Source of the DNA: Adiantum capillus-veneris
Lineage: Eukaryota > Streptophyta > Polypodiopsida > Polypodiales > Pteridaceae
DNA length: 64,000 bases
Direction of reading: 5' to 3'
Assembly (NCBI GenBank): GCA_014529385.2
Contig: CM043944.1
Location: forward strand, 73,871,384-73,935,383
Of this stretch, positions 45,801 to 57,068 are shown piece after piece. The notes below the pieces were generated by a model, which had not been told where the DNA came from, searched no databases, and worked only from the letters and a program-made list of their open reading frames with translations. Each line of letters opens with the position of its first letter. Within the stretch, counting starts at the first letter, position 1. The translations under genes were made by a program, and so were the position numbers.

Positions 45801-46398
45801 ACGTGGTTCACCCAATGTGGGCTACGTGCACGGGAAAGCAGCCACTCAATGGCTTTGGTACTACAAAACAAGAAGTAGTTTACAAAGGGATTATACCCTT
45901 AATGGAGCTCCCCCCTTGCTTCACTCTCACCACCTTACACTTACCTTGTTGCATCAACTTCACACTATGAAATGTGTGTAGAACTGGCCTCCTTTTATAG
46001 GCCAAAAGGGCTGCCCTCTCTCATGAGAGGCGGCCATGTGTAGCCGCCCTTGTGTAGATAAGTCCAAATCGGACCCTCCAATCCGCCCATGTGTGGCCGC
46101 CATCGAGAAGACAAGTCCGCTTTTGAATTCGGCCACCGGCCACCGGCCATTGACTTCCGACCACCGTCCACCGGCCATTGACTACTGGCCACCGGCCAAC
46201 CGACGGTTTTTTTTCGACCACTTTCCGGCCGCCGTCCGGCCATAATATTCCGGCGAAAAGGAATATTCCAGCGAGGGTTTCCTACGGGTGATTTTCCTTC
46301 ACGCACGATGGCTTCTCCTTATAATGGGGGCCTTACAAATGTGCGCTTTTACCACAAAAAATTACAAGGGTAAATCAGGCTCCATACTTAACAATTCA

Positions 46399-48372
46399 CT
46401 CCCATGTATGCCCTCTTTGTTTTACGATTAAGAATGTATGCGGTGGGCTTGAAAAGTGGGCCACTCACAAAGTGGGAGATCTTCAAGGTATCAAGTTGGA
46501 GATGATCAAATGGATGGGGGATTTTACCCATGAGTGGATGTGTGATATGTTCAACTTTGCACTTCAACATGGTATGCCTTATGATTGGAGTACTAATTGA
46601 TCAAGCCTTTGCATAAAGAAGGGGATGTAAAGAATGTAAACAACTACCGGACTATAATGATTGGGTCTCTTATGGAAAAGTTATTTGGGTGCATAATGGA
46701 GATAAAATTGAGTGATTGGGATGAAGAGAATGACAAGCGTACAAAAATACAAGCGGGCTTTGTCGATACCATATCACCATTGATAATCTTGTCACTCTTT
46801 GTGTTCCCATGGAGGAAAGTTGGTTGAAAGGCAAGCGATTGTAGTGTTGTTTTGTGGAATTTAAGAAAGCCTTTGATATGATTCCACGTAACAATTTGTG
46901 GAGAAGGATGGAAGAACTCCAAGTGTCAAGTGAATTTATGCTTTCGGTTTCTCAAATCTATGAGAAGGTGATTTGTCAATTACGCATGGGAAGAGAAATT
47001 TCAAAAAAAATTGTAAGCACTATTGGGGTTAAACAAGGATGTCTGTTGTCACCGACTCTCGTTGGTCTATGCATAGATCAATTAGAACAAATGGTACTTA
47101 AATTTATGCAAGAAGAAGGCATTGAAGAGGTCACTATTTACAATGCGGTAATCATGCTTTTGCTGTATGTGGATGCTATGGTGCTTCTAGCACACACTTT
47201 AGAAGATGCTTCTAGCACACACTTTAGAAGATGCACAAAAACTTATGGTTATCCTTGAGAGCTTTTGCTTGCATAGTGGGCTGATTGTGAATGAATCCAA
47301 AACAAAGGTTATGCTTGTAAAAACCAACCATAAGGAGAAGCCACACATTGTGTACAACCATGAGACACTTGAAGTTGTTCAGAGCTTTAAGTACCTTGGC
47401 CTTGAGGTTTCGCCAATCGCAAGTGGCATGAATGTGCTATGCGTCATTTTGAAGCAGAAAAGAGATCATATTATGCATTTGAGAACATGTGTAATGCAGA
47501 AAACATCAAGTGTTGGGTTCTCAAGAAGTACCTTTTTGATGCATTGGTGACACCGGTTCTTCTTTATGGAGTTGAAGTGTGGGGCAGGAGCATCTCAAAG
47601 TCTACTTGGAAAGAGTTCGAGAATGTCCAAAAGTGTTTTCTTACAAAATTTCTCCAAATTAAAACACAAACACCATATATGCTCCTATTTCTTGAGTCGA
47701 GATCTCTTCCAATTGAGGTTATGGCCATGGAAAGGATTGTGGAGTACATGATAAAGATGTGTCAAAACCCCTCACATTGACTTCCTACAATTGCATGGGA
47801 AGCAAGAAAAAAAGTTCAAAAGAAGCATAAAAGCAATATCTTGAGCATGGGATGGATGCAAGACATAAAGAAGTGGTTTAGGAGATGGGATGCATTTCAC
47901 TTGCTACATGATGCTTCAATTGACTCCCAAGTGAATGAATCTTTTCTATAACGCCAATGTATTACGGCTTGGGAGAAATCCGGTGGGTCACACTTCATAC
48001 ATTACACCACTCATATTGCCCCCAACTACAAAACCATGTTCTTTGTTGAAAGAGGAAACCGTACTCACACTTACATGCTCAAGCCTATCCCCTTGTCGAC
48101 AATACGCACTATTGCATCCATTTGGGTTAGCTCCCATTTCCTTCGATGCAAGACAGGGCGTTGGGGCGATGGAGAAGAGTCAAATTGACTGTGCACATGA
48201 TGCTCACTGCAAGTTTGAGATTCTGAGTACCACACACTACTAGAGTGCTCAGCTTTTGGTCACATCCGAACTTGCTACTCTCACATTTTTAGCCATGACT
48301 TAGACCTACCCACTTTCCTCTCCCAGCCAAAGTATGGGCTCTCCATTGCGACTCTCATCACAAGTGAAACAA
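46399..48372 (+). pseudogene. LINE ORF2, reverse transcriptase and C-terminal domain
   Basis: It resumes with KVGDLQGIKLEMIKW (about 46,480) and WIKPLHKEGD-type text (46,597). RT motifs are FKKAFDMIPRNNLW (46,858), GVKQGCLLSPTLVG (47,027) and the catalytic box, here LYVDAMVLLA (47,164) instead of (Y/F)ADD. A 25-bp tandem duplication (47,183-47,207, 47,208-47,232) shifts the frame. SGLIVNESKTKVMLV and SFKYLGLEVSP follow, then LLYGVEVWGRSISKSTW (about 47,560) and a C-terminal HTLLECSAFGHIRTCY (about 48,233). Inactive. Clade not assigned. Confidence 0.88.
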
Positions 48373-48374
48373 TT

Positions 48375-48968
48375 TTCCTAAAAAGTAATGTCTGAACTTT
48401 GTGGCACTGAACACCATTCCCAGTGCTTTCCTCTTTGTAGTGGAATACCCTTGTTCATTTGAACTAAACCTGTGACTAGTAAAGTAGACTGGGTAGACTA
48501 TCTTTTGACATACCCTAGAAAAGAGCTCACTTTAGACACGGTTGTCAGCATTGTAGCTTGGTGAACACACTTAACTTTATGAGTGGCCATCTCAATGCGG
48601 TTTTTGGAGATAATGTGTCCCAGAAGCTGTCCTTCCACATCATGAACACTGATTAAAAGGGTTCAGTCATATTATTTTCTCCATGCATCTCTCAAAAACC
48701 ATCTCCAAGAATAGCAGATGCATTTCCTCCGTGGAGAAGATGGTGAAATCATCTACAAATATAGTCAAAATTTGTGTAGGAAATTAGTGAATATTTACAT
48801 CATACATCAATGGAAGGTTGTTAGAGCATTGTAGAGTCCAAATGACAAGACTAGGTACATGAGTGCTCCCCATTGAGTGATAAATTTTGTTTTATCTTGG
48901 TCCTCAAGTGCAACTTAGGTTGATTATAGCCATTGTATCCATCCATTAAGTTGTACATTTCATGGCGT
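48375..48968 (-). pseudogene. Old Ty3 RT-RNase H fragment
   Basis: The minus strand reads NLMDGYNGYNQPKLHLRTKI (about 48,950), a Ty3 RT DGFSGYNQ-type motif, then DDFTIFSTEEMHLL (the YVDD region, about 48,740), and finally STTKRKALGMVFSATKFRHY (about 48,430), the start of RNase H. It is broken by stops. It abuts the LINE 3' end on one side and the Tat-like LTR on the other, so both its ends are cut. Confidence 0.7.
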
Positions 48969-50895
48969 TGGAGAGGGGGAATGGGGAACACATCCGGCAC
49001 ACAAACAACTGCCCCTATATAGCTCAGGGTATTCACAGCACCCCTATCCTCTCGAAAACACCTTCAAAAAAGACGATTCACACTAGTAGGGTCTCGCTTG
49101 CACTTCGCCCAACGTGCACACTCTTTGCACAATCCTTAGACAGCTACCACACCGATCTTGCCCGCTTCTCGCACTTCCACACCTCAACACCTCTCTCTCT
49201 TTCTCTCTCACACACACAGGGGGCCCGGGGGGCGCACACCCTCACACACACCGGCACCACACACCTTGGGGACGAGCAAAGAAGAAAGGGGGAAAGGGGG
49301 AGGAGACGAAGCCAAAAAATGATAATGATAGCTTCCCTTGCTTCAAAAAGCACCATGTACAAGATCCATGTAATCTGCCCTAGGCCGCAACATAGCCATC
49401 ACCAACCCGTACAAAGGGACACACACCTCCCTCGCCATTCAAATCCATCGGCACACACCTCGACAAAAACTCCACCATTTGGCTTCACTTTGTCAGAAAC
49501 GTTTTTTCCTCTTGGCATCCCTCACTGGCTTATTCTTCTGCAAGGTGCTCGCTCCTCCGAGCCACTTCACAGACAACTCGTTCCCGCTTTCATCAACCAA
49601 CGCACAAACCTTCTCTATCGCGTGCCAGCTTCGATTGCCGAGCACACGGAAAAACCTCCGCTTCCCCTTCCTTCTTTTTCCCGGCCAAGAAAAACCTCTC
49701 CCTCGTCAAAAGCCAAAAACCTTCCTCCTCCTCCTTCTTTTCCCTTCCACTTAAGCCCCAAGAAAAAAGCCAAGGAACCCAAATCTCGAAACCACTGCCT
49801 TTTCTTTTTCTTCCTCTTCCCTTTTCAAAGCAAAGAAAAAATTTCTTTTTTTTGGGCAGTGGCGGCAGGCTTCCCTTTTCAAAGCAAAGAAAAAACTTAT
49901 TTTTTTTGGGCAGTAGCGCCACTGTCTTTAGGATTTCTTTTGTGAGTTTTTTTTCCTTTTGCTTTTGAGCAAACTCCACCAAAGCTAAGGGCCAACCTTT
50001 TTTTCCCTTTTTGAACTTATAACCAAGGGGGTTTTTAGGCTTGGTTTCCCCACATCGTTGGTGCTCGTATGTGCACGAGTTTGTTGAACCCCCTTCTCTC
50101 CAAGCCACACCTCTCGAGAATTTTTTCCGCATTCGGAACATTCCACATCCTTCCACCGTAAGTCGCACAATTGGAAAAAAATCAAGCTTGCCTCCTTCTT
50201 CTGTCGTGATTGTCTGTCCACTTGAAGTGGGCGCATCTCGATGCCCCTGACTTCGATCGGCAAGCCACAAATTTCGGCTGACTCCCCACATTGCATGCCA
50301 TTTTTCAGAATCTTGGCGAGCCTCAAAAACATGCCTGTCAACGAGCCTACCAATGTGGCCCGGTAAGCACCTACCCGACCCCCTCTAAATACTCCACAGG
50401 TCATAACTTGCCCGTTTGAGCTCCGAATGGCGAAGCGAAAAGACCGGCATGATCAACAGCTTGAGCTTTACACGTGTATCCATTGATCCCATTTTTCGCC
50501 ACCTATTTGTACCTGCCTTGCCTGTCGGGACCTGCGAAGCCTTTTAACTTCGGACTGGCATATCTTTCACACCAAAGCTCCGTTTGACGAGCCGTCTGGA
50601 CGAGCTTCTAGAGCATCTTGCACACCACATTTCGGGACACATTTTCTGCCACCTATCTGTACCTGCCCTGCCTGTCGGGACCTGCGAAGCCTTCTAACTT
50701 CGGACTGGCATATCTTTCACACCAAAGCTCCGTTTGAAGAGCCGTTTGGATGAGCTTCTACAGCATCTTGAACACCACATTTCGGGACACATTTTCCGCA
50801 TTTTGAACACCTTGATTTTCCGTCATCATTATCCCACTTTGGAGGCCCCCCTGCCTAAAAAACCCCTTTAAGCACGCATTTCCGTTTGCCACTGT
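48969..50895 (-). repeat. 3' LTR of Tat-like element, outer part
   Basis: About 2,030 bp when joined to 59,751-59,856. It ends on the inner side with CTACACCA, like the gag-only element's TGCACCA. Inside is a 150-bp tandem duplication (50,499-50,798) and a smaller one of about 56 bp (about 49,805-49,915). Long plus-strand ORFs here are antisense to the element and not credible genes. Confidence 0.82.
50499..50798. repeat. 150-bp tandem duplication in Tat-like LTR
   Basis: Units 50,499-50,648 and 50,649-50,798 begin CCACCTAT(T/C)TGTACCTGCC and differ at about a dozen places. Duplications in U3 often multiply enhancer or promoter motifs; no motif is identified here. Confidence 0.92.
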
Positions 50896-51211
50896 TGTTA
50901 ACCCTCACGGCTCACGGACACCCTAGCACCTACGACGGACGTTGTAACCTACGGCGGACATTGTATTATTTATCTGGTAGAGTCAGGTACTGGGCTTGTC
51001 GGTCTAATAGGAAAAGGGTAAGAGTGATCGCCGATGAGAGGCGCACTCTAACTGGAACATTCAAGGGATTAGTTGGCTAAGCATGGGCGCCCAAGTGTGA
51101 ATGGGGTGAGTTCATATAAAAGTCAACTAAACCTAAAATTGACTCATTCTCTCATTTGTGCAATAGAAGAGTACTCTTGCTCCATCTCCATCTTCTTCTT
51201 CTTCACCTCCT

Positions 51212-51257
<46 letters not shown>

Positions 51258-51507
51258 TGTGTGTGTGTGGGTGATCGAGCATTACGAAGGCACGACGGCG
51301 GCGAAGTGGTTGAGCGCGGCGAAGCGGCGGCTCCTTCTTCTTCACGGCGAGGAATCCTCCACGAAGCAAGCGTAGAGCGGTGAGTGACACACCATTGCCT
51401 TCTTTGAGCTTACTTGTTTAGGCTTGTTGTGTGCTTGGAGCCATTTGTGGCTCGCACACGGTGTATCGGCAAGTTTCTTGCATTAACATGTGCGACATAC
51501 GCGCACA
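50896..51507 (+). repeat. 5' LTR of gag-protease element
   Basis: 612 bp, TGTTAACCCTCACGGC...GCGCACA. A TATA box (ATATAAAA) lies at 51,114-51,121, and a (GT)n(GA)n(GT)n tract at 51,213-51,269. Nearly identical to the 3' LTR apart from tract length and scattered substitutions. Confidence 0.95.
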
Positions 51508-51511
51508 TTTT

Positions 51512-51529
51512 TGGTGCCGCTACCGGGGA
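51512..51529 (+). other. Primer binding site, Asp-tRNA-like
   Basis: TGGTGCCGCTACCGGGGA, four bases after the LTR. From memory the complement of plant Asp-tRNA reads TGGCGCCGTTGCCGGGGA, so 15 of 18 positions agree. The three differences may weaken priming. Confidence 0.8.
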
Positions 51530-52304
51530 ATGCCGTGCATTAAGCTTGAGTAGCACTCTGTGCTTCTCCGTGGTGCAATTTCAATTATAGGAAAGGTAGG
51601 GAAGGAGTGTGTGTGTGTGTTGAGAAGAGGGATTTGGTGTTATAATGTGTGTTTTCTTTTGTTAATGGAGTTTTCAAAGGTTCTGTGTTTATTCTCTGTG
51701 TATTAAGGTAGTTAGTTTTTTTTTGTTAATGGAGATTTCAAAGGTTCTGTGTTTATTCTCTGTGTATTAAGGTAGTTAGTTTTCGTGTACAGTAAGTAGG
51801 AAGTAGATTAGTGAGAGTTAATAGAGTGTGTTAGTGTGTAAGAGTAGGTGTATTAGTTAGAAGTAGGTAGATAGAGTGTGTGTGTGTGCTCTCGCGCAGG
51901 TCGCGACGACCTTATCCTTTATTTTTATTTTTTTATTTTTTTAAAAAATAAAAAAAATCAAAAATTTTAAAGGTAGGACCGGGATCGGGAATATCTCCCA
52001 GACCCAAGCCCAAGCTCACGCTCAGGCCTAAGCCTCAATCGCCTTTTAAAAAAACGAATTTTAGCTTCACACGTAGCTAAAAATCAAATTTTTGAGGACC
52101 AACGGAACGTCAGATGCCCGAAAATTGTGTTGTAAAGCACACAGCGCCCCTTTATGTGATACGCTCGTTTCGAGATATCACACACTTTAATCAAAAAAAT
52201 GAAACATTAAAAAACATTAAAAAAACATCAAAAACAAGAAAAAATCAAGTAGAAAACGGGGTGCAAAACACCCACAAAACAAAGCAAGTAACCTTTGAGG
52301 GTAC
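51530..52304 (+). other. Leader of gag-protease element
   Basis: Non-coding leader. A 63-bp tandem duplication (about 51,661-51,786, GTTAATGGAG(T/A)TTTCAAAGG phrase) is present. A small ORF at 52,114-52,320 has Lys-rich, low-complexity content and is doubtful. Confidence 0.6.
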
Positions 52305-52334
52305 TTGCCGACACTTGTAGGGCACCCAAAGCAC

Positions 52335-55300
52335 ATGTATCTACGCTCTGGTCGTGTGCTAGAGTCCGAACAACTAGCTAGTGCTTCGATTTACAGGGGT
52401 ACTCACTATCCTTCCACGCTAGGGTCTACGCCCTCGGCGGGGACCCAAGGTAGTGCAACCCAAGACCAAAATATAGCGGCTAGCGACTCTTCCTCTAAGT
52501 ACGATATTATGGAAGAGCATCTTACACAAAGCCCCGGGGGAACAAATGAAACCGTGCCTAGCTGGGCCCAACAACCTGGAACTAGTGTTTTTAGCCGTTT
52601 GATGGAAACTTTTAGTAGAGCTACGCGCTCTGAACCTACGGCTAGTGAATTAAACGAAGGGGGTGGGGAAGTATAATCACCATTCACATCTCCTGTAGAC
52701 CCCACACTCCCTCAGAGTGTCCACGTGGACATTCTACCTACCTCATTTAATGAGGGCCTTACCGAGATACCACCTTCCAAAGTCGCCTATAAGGTAGCGG
52801 TGACTAAAAGTCAAAACACGGGAAGCAACAGTGCATCCACCTCATGGCAACCCTCTAGTACACCAAGTTTGGACGGGGTATTTCTCAATGAAAATTGGGA
52901 ATATGACCTATACATGGGCTACACATACCATGTGGGTTGGTTAGAAGTTGTACAATTCACATCTAGTGCCACTAGTCTAGAGGAACAACAACACATGATT
53001 TGCAATGTCATCCATAGGATTATCCAGTCCGAGAGAAAAAATCGAGGAAAAAACATACTTTCGACGGGTCCTATGCTATTTTTAGACACGGGAAAAGGGA
53101 AACAACCCACTCTATCACAAATGGAGACTCCCCTAGTGAGTCCCATTGATCCCCCATATGTTGTTTCGCCAGGGGTCTCAATGCAATCTGAGCCCACAAG
53201 TGATAGCTTTACTTTTCCAAGTCTAGCTCATCTTTCCCTTGATGACACCACGGCTACCATGCCTACCCCAATGATGGGCATGCCAAGAAACACGCCATGG
53301 ACCTCATTTGTTAGTAAAGCACCACTACATGGTAGCTCAATGCCTGCAACAGTACCTACAAGTGTGTACCAATCGTATGCACCTGTGGCTCACACTCATG
53401 TAGTCCCTACCCCTCCCATTGTTTCAACTACCTATGCTCCACAACCACAATACATAAGTTCTTATTCCCATGGGACTATACCGGCTAGCATTAGCATGTC
53501 ACATCCGACGTCTGCTATGCCTAGGGCCACTCATATGAACTATGGACCACCACATGGCAGAAAATCGTACCCAACGTGGAACCCAAGGGCTTCCTATGCG
53601 CCAAGCCCAATGCCAATACCTACTCCACATGTAGTCTCTGGAGCACCTTCACCCACGGTGCCTACTCACTTAGGTGACTTGGCAACATTTTCTCAAGCTA
53701 TCGGTCTATCTATTGTTGAGAATATGCGTAACACGCCTGATAGAGAGCCTAGAAGTAAGGCAATACAAATAGCCAAGCTCACACAAAAATTTAGTGGAGA
53801 CGGTGATGTGAGGAAGCATATTGAAGTGTTTGAACAAATATGCGATTCTCTAGGAGAACACAATGACCTACATAAGAGCCATGCTTTAAGCCTAACCTTA
53901 AGTGGAAAGGCTGGGGATTGGTATAGAACCCTAAGGGTGGAAGAAAAAAAGATTTACCCTACTCTTAGGAGATTGTTCTTAAAAGAATACATACGAGAGG
54001 GAGTGCTTTGGGGTGTAGCCTCTCAGCTCTAGAAAGCCCAACGAGAGGAAGGAGAGTCGGTGAGAGACTTTATAAGTCGCTTGAAGCATTTGAATTCTCG
54101 TTGTAATCCAAATGAGCGCTTCAACAATAACCAATTGTTTGATAGATTCATTAGGGGATTACGACATGAGGATATCTACAATGACCTAGTCATTAGAGGT
54201 ATCACCACTTGGGAAGCAGTCACCACCAATGCGATCCAATTGGAGTATAATTTAATGATTCAAGGAGAAAGAGTGTCTGTTGAGCCTAAATCTGTTAGCT
54301 CACAAGCATCGGGGCATCAGCCAATGACCCTAAAGCCTATTGCTAAGGAGCCAAAGATATCTGAGATGACTTTAGTAGATCTCACCAAGGCTATTCAAGA
54401 GAGTCTTAGAGACAATCGTGCTCCGCAAAACAATCATATGTATCCAAGAAGGGAGCAACAATGGTGCTCAGTATGCTATGGACCACATAGTACCAGTGAA
54501 CGCCCTACTTTTAGAGTAAAATTCAATGGTAACTGCAATGCATGTGGAAGGTATGGTCATCAAGCTAAGGATTGCATAGTATTTAAGGACGCGATGGCCA
54601 ATAGACCAACCTTAGCATGGATAGACACACCTCGAGTACCTGCATTGATGCCGGCCCCACCTCTTGAACAAACAACACAACACATGGTCCCTAGGGACCA
54701 AAATGTTGTTCAAACAACACCCTTACCACCTCCAGTGCTAGGACTGCAACCACCATATCCGAGAATCACTTCTATGAATCAAGTGGGTTGTGAGTCATCT
54801 ATTTCTTGTTTGGAAGGCTATGAGGAAGATATAGATCCTAATATCTCCTATGGGATGGATGTGCTTGAAGAAAGTCCACAATACTACATGGAGGACTATT
54901 GGGGACAAGTCAAACCTGTATATCAAGTAGCTGCTCTTGTGGCAAGAGGCCAAAATATCAATTACACTGCTAAGAGACCGCCTCTTCAATGCTATGAGTG
55001 TGAAGGTCCACATCGTGTAGCCGAGTGTCCTATTAGGCTACAAAAGAACACCACACTAATGCAAACCAATCAAGCGAGCACGTCTACAATGCCGATACTT
55101 ATGTGTAATCGATGTGCCATAGATCATTTGATTGCCCAATGTCCAAATAATCCAAATGCACCGAAGATCACGCCATTAAACTTGATTGAAGTCATCGAGG
55201 AGCCATCATCAAGTGCACCCGTGGTACCAGTAAACGTACTCACATGATCAATGCTCCAAAAACAAAATTATATTCTTGAGGAAAGATACACGGCATCAAT

Positions 55301-55835
55301 TTCCCAATCTCAAAAAAAGAAGAAAACACGAAGAAAGAGATCGCAAAAAGCAGCGAAGTCAGACCCCAGTTCAAAGAACAACATAGGGACTGGTGACGAC
55401 CCCGTATATATGAATGACGCTGAAGAAGATTCTGATTCAGGTGAAACCATGGAGACCAAAATGACCACTAACATAGAAACCAACAAGGAAGATCTTCATG
55501 AGCCACAATGGCCAGGATCCAAAAAGAAGATAGGAACTTACCCAAACCCTACAGAGGAAATTGACAGAGTCAAGCAATTAAGGAGTTTGGTAGAAGATAC
55601 CCAAAGGGATCTAGAACCAGCACCTAGGAAGATCCAGATTACAGACACCGTGTTCCCTACGCAACAACAACCTCACCAAGTCCATAGACCCTTGGACATA
55701 CCTAGTGTCATCCAAGAAGAAAGTGACTTAAAGTCATGGGAAAGTGGGCATACTCACTTCTTGATGGAAAGAATGTTTACAGAGGGACTACCTGATCCTA
55801 TCGAAGAAATGGAGATCCCATCTTCCCCACGTTGA
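52335..55835 (+). pseudogene. gag of gag-protease element, in-frame stops only
   Basis: The ATG at 52,335 gives MYLRSGRVLE, matching the M.(T/L)RSG start common in Ty3 gag. A Pro/Thr/Ser-rich region follows, then a Retrotrans_gag capsid domain (LTQKFSGDGDVRKHIEVFEQ, about 53,780; FISRLKHLNSRCNPNERF, about 54,070). Zinc-knuckle-like motifs follow: CNACGRYGHQAKDC (about 54,534), CYECEGPHRVAEC (about 54,990), CNRCAIDHLIAQC (about 55,100) and a degenerate one (CSVCYGPHSTSER). A Lys/Arg-rich tail ends at TGA 55,833-55,835. The frame is unbroken by indels but has stops at 52,674 (TAA), 54,030 (TAG) and 55,245 (TGA). Confidence 0.9.
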
Positions 55836-56474
55836 GGGACTCAAGGACAAAAGGTTCCGTTAAACATTGACAAATTGATGGATTTCATGTCTTCAGAAGT
55901 TAGAACCACCATCATGTCCAAACTATATTAAGACCCCGAGCTAGTCTCAGCTCTTCGAGCCTTCCTCAATGGAGAACTAAAGTTTGGGCTACCACAATTT
56001 GCACAGATGGATGGAGATGGGGAGATGCCAATAGAGGAGGAACACTTAGATCCACAACCCAACCTAGATGAGAACCTTGTTATAGAAATACCTGTTAACA
56101 AGTTGGGACAATACTTTGAGGGTGATGAATCTAATGCAACTATACCAATCACTACTAAGGGATTAACTGTGAAGGGAATCCTTGATGGTGGCGCTGGGGT
56201 TAGCATTGTGACTAAAAATTGCTGGGAAACTATGGGAAGACCTCACGTTGCGACCACAACCATAGTAGTGAAGATGGCCAATGGGTCTATTGTTAAACCT
56301 ATTGGGATGCTAGAAGATCTCAAGATCAAGGTCTTTGGACATAAAATAAGGATTACCTTTATTGTTATGGATTTATCTAAACACACTATGGCATCAGAGA
56401 TGATCTTAGGACTTCCTTTTATGAGGAAAGCAAAAATGGTGCATGACTGTTCTAAAAACCATGTCTACTTGTAG
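55836..56474 (+). pseudogene. Retropepsin-type protease of gag-protease element
   Basis: It continues in the same frame as gag, past a TAA at 55,929-55,931. The aspartic protease domain runs from about 56,120 to 56,460: TTKGLTVKGILDGGAGVSIV contains the active site, here DGG instead of D(S/T)G; the ILGLPFM motif (56,407-56,427) corresponds to the ILG(R/M)..L flap-end motif. It would process Gag. It ends at TAG 56,472-56,474. The DGG variant lacks the usual Ser/Thr, so activity is doubtful even without the stops. Confidence 0.82.
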
Positions 56475-57068
56475 TTCCAAGATTCTGTCATTCGAGTGGA
56501 TCTTGTGACGGGTCAAGCACATCCTCTAGGAAACAGGTTTATAATTGATCATAGATCTGACACCACAGTTCACTCGGCCCCATTGCAGTATTGTTACATG
56601 TGTAAAGCGGACACTGATGTTGGGGAAGATTCTCCTTATATGGATGTACTACCTGGGATGACTCAGTCGGACAATGTGGATTGGGTCCACCTAGCAGCAA
56701 CCATAAACACTTGGGGAAACAGGGGGACGACCTGGGTAACACTCGAGGGGGATGAAATGTCACCACTCGTACCCTTAAATATGCTAGAAGCAATGCATAT
56801 AGCTTTTGACAAGACTCATCATAATCTAACAAAGAAAACATACAAGTGGGTCCCTAAAGCTTCTTTAGCGACCATAGCTAGTGCTAGAAAACAGAAGCCT
56901 TGTAAGAAATGTCCCATTTGCTCCAAGAAAAGTAAGAAAATGTTGCGATGGATTCCTAAACGACTATTGGAAGCCCAAGGTTACTATGAGGAAATGATCA
57001 AATCTGGGTGCCAAAACGTAGATTGTGTTCTTACCTATCACTTGACCCATGTGCGCCCAATCCTGTAG
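56475..57068 (+). CDS. Cys-rich ORF after protease, unknown function
   Basis: Same frame as gag and protease, continuing beyond the TAG at 56,472; the first ATG is 56,496 (190 residues). It contains QYCYMCKAD (about 56,590) and a cluster CKKCPICSKKSKK (about 56,900) within a basic region, which could bind zinc and nucleic acid. In autonomous Ty3 elements the RT would follow protease, but no RT motif is present. Family not recognised. Confidence 0.55.
   Translation, partial: FQDSVIRVDLVTGQAHPLGNRFIIDHRSDTTVHSAPLQYCYMCKADTDVGEDSPYMDVLPGMTQSDNVDWVHLAATINTWGNRGTTWVTLEGDEMSPLVPLNMLEAMHIAFDKTHHNLTKKTYKWVPKASLATIASARKQKPCKKCPICSKKSKKMLRWIPKRLLEAQGYYEEMIKSGCQNVDCVLTYHLTHVRPIL

Larger units (their letters stand above)
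37019..46393 (-). mobile_element. Solo LTR or remnant, TGTTA...TAACA, inserted in LINE (TSD ATTCA)
   Basis: Starts TGTTAGGAAATAAA at 37,019 and ends CATACTTAACA at 46,393. The 5-bp sequence ATTCA flanks both sides (37,014-37,018 and 46,394-46,398). Without its own insertions it is about 717 bp (37,019-37,146 and 45,805-46,393), the size of an LTR. A CTATAAAAGG box on the minus strand (46,000-45,991) suggests minus orientation. It contains a (GA)n tract (37,099-37,131) and a run of near-repeated GGCCACCGGCCA phrases (46,130-46,200). Confidence 0.85.

Noticed and set aside
48962-49945. A 327-residue plus-strand ORF
   Set aside because: It starts seven bases before the Tat-like LTR and lies entirely antisense within it. 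The content is low complexity (Thr/His/Ser then Phe/Ser/Lys), and related antisense ORFs occur in the gag-only element's LTRs.
54030-54032. Programmed read-through stop within gag
   Set aside because: It falls inside the capsid domain, and five more stops in the same frame show a general C-to-T pattern, so decay is the simpler view.
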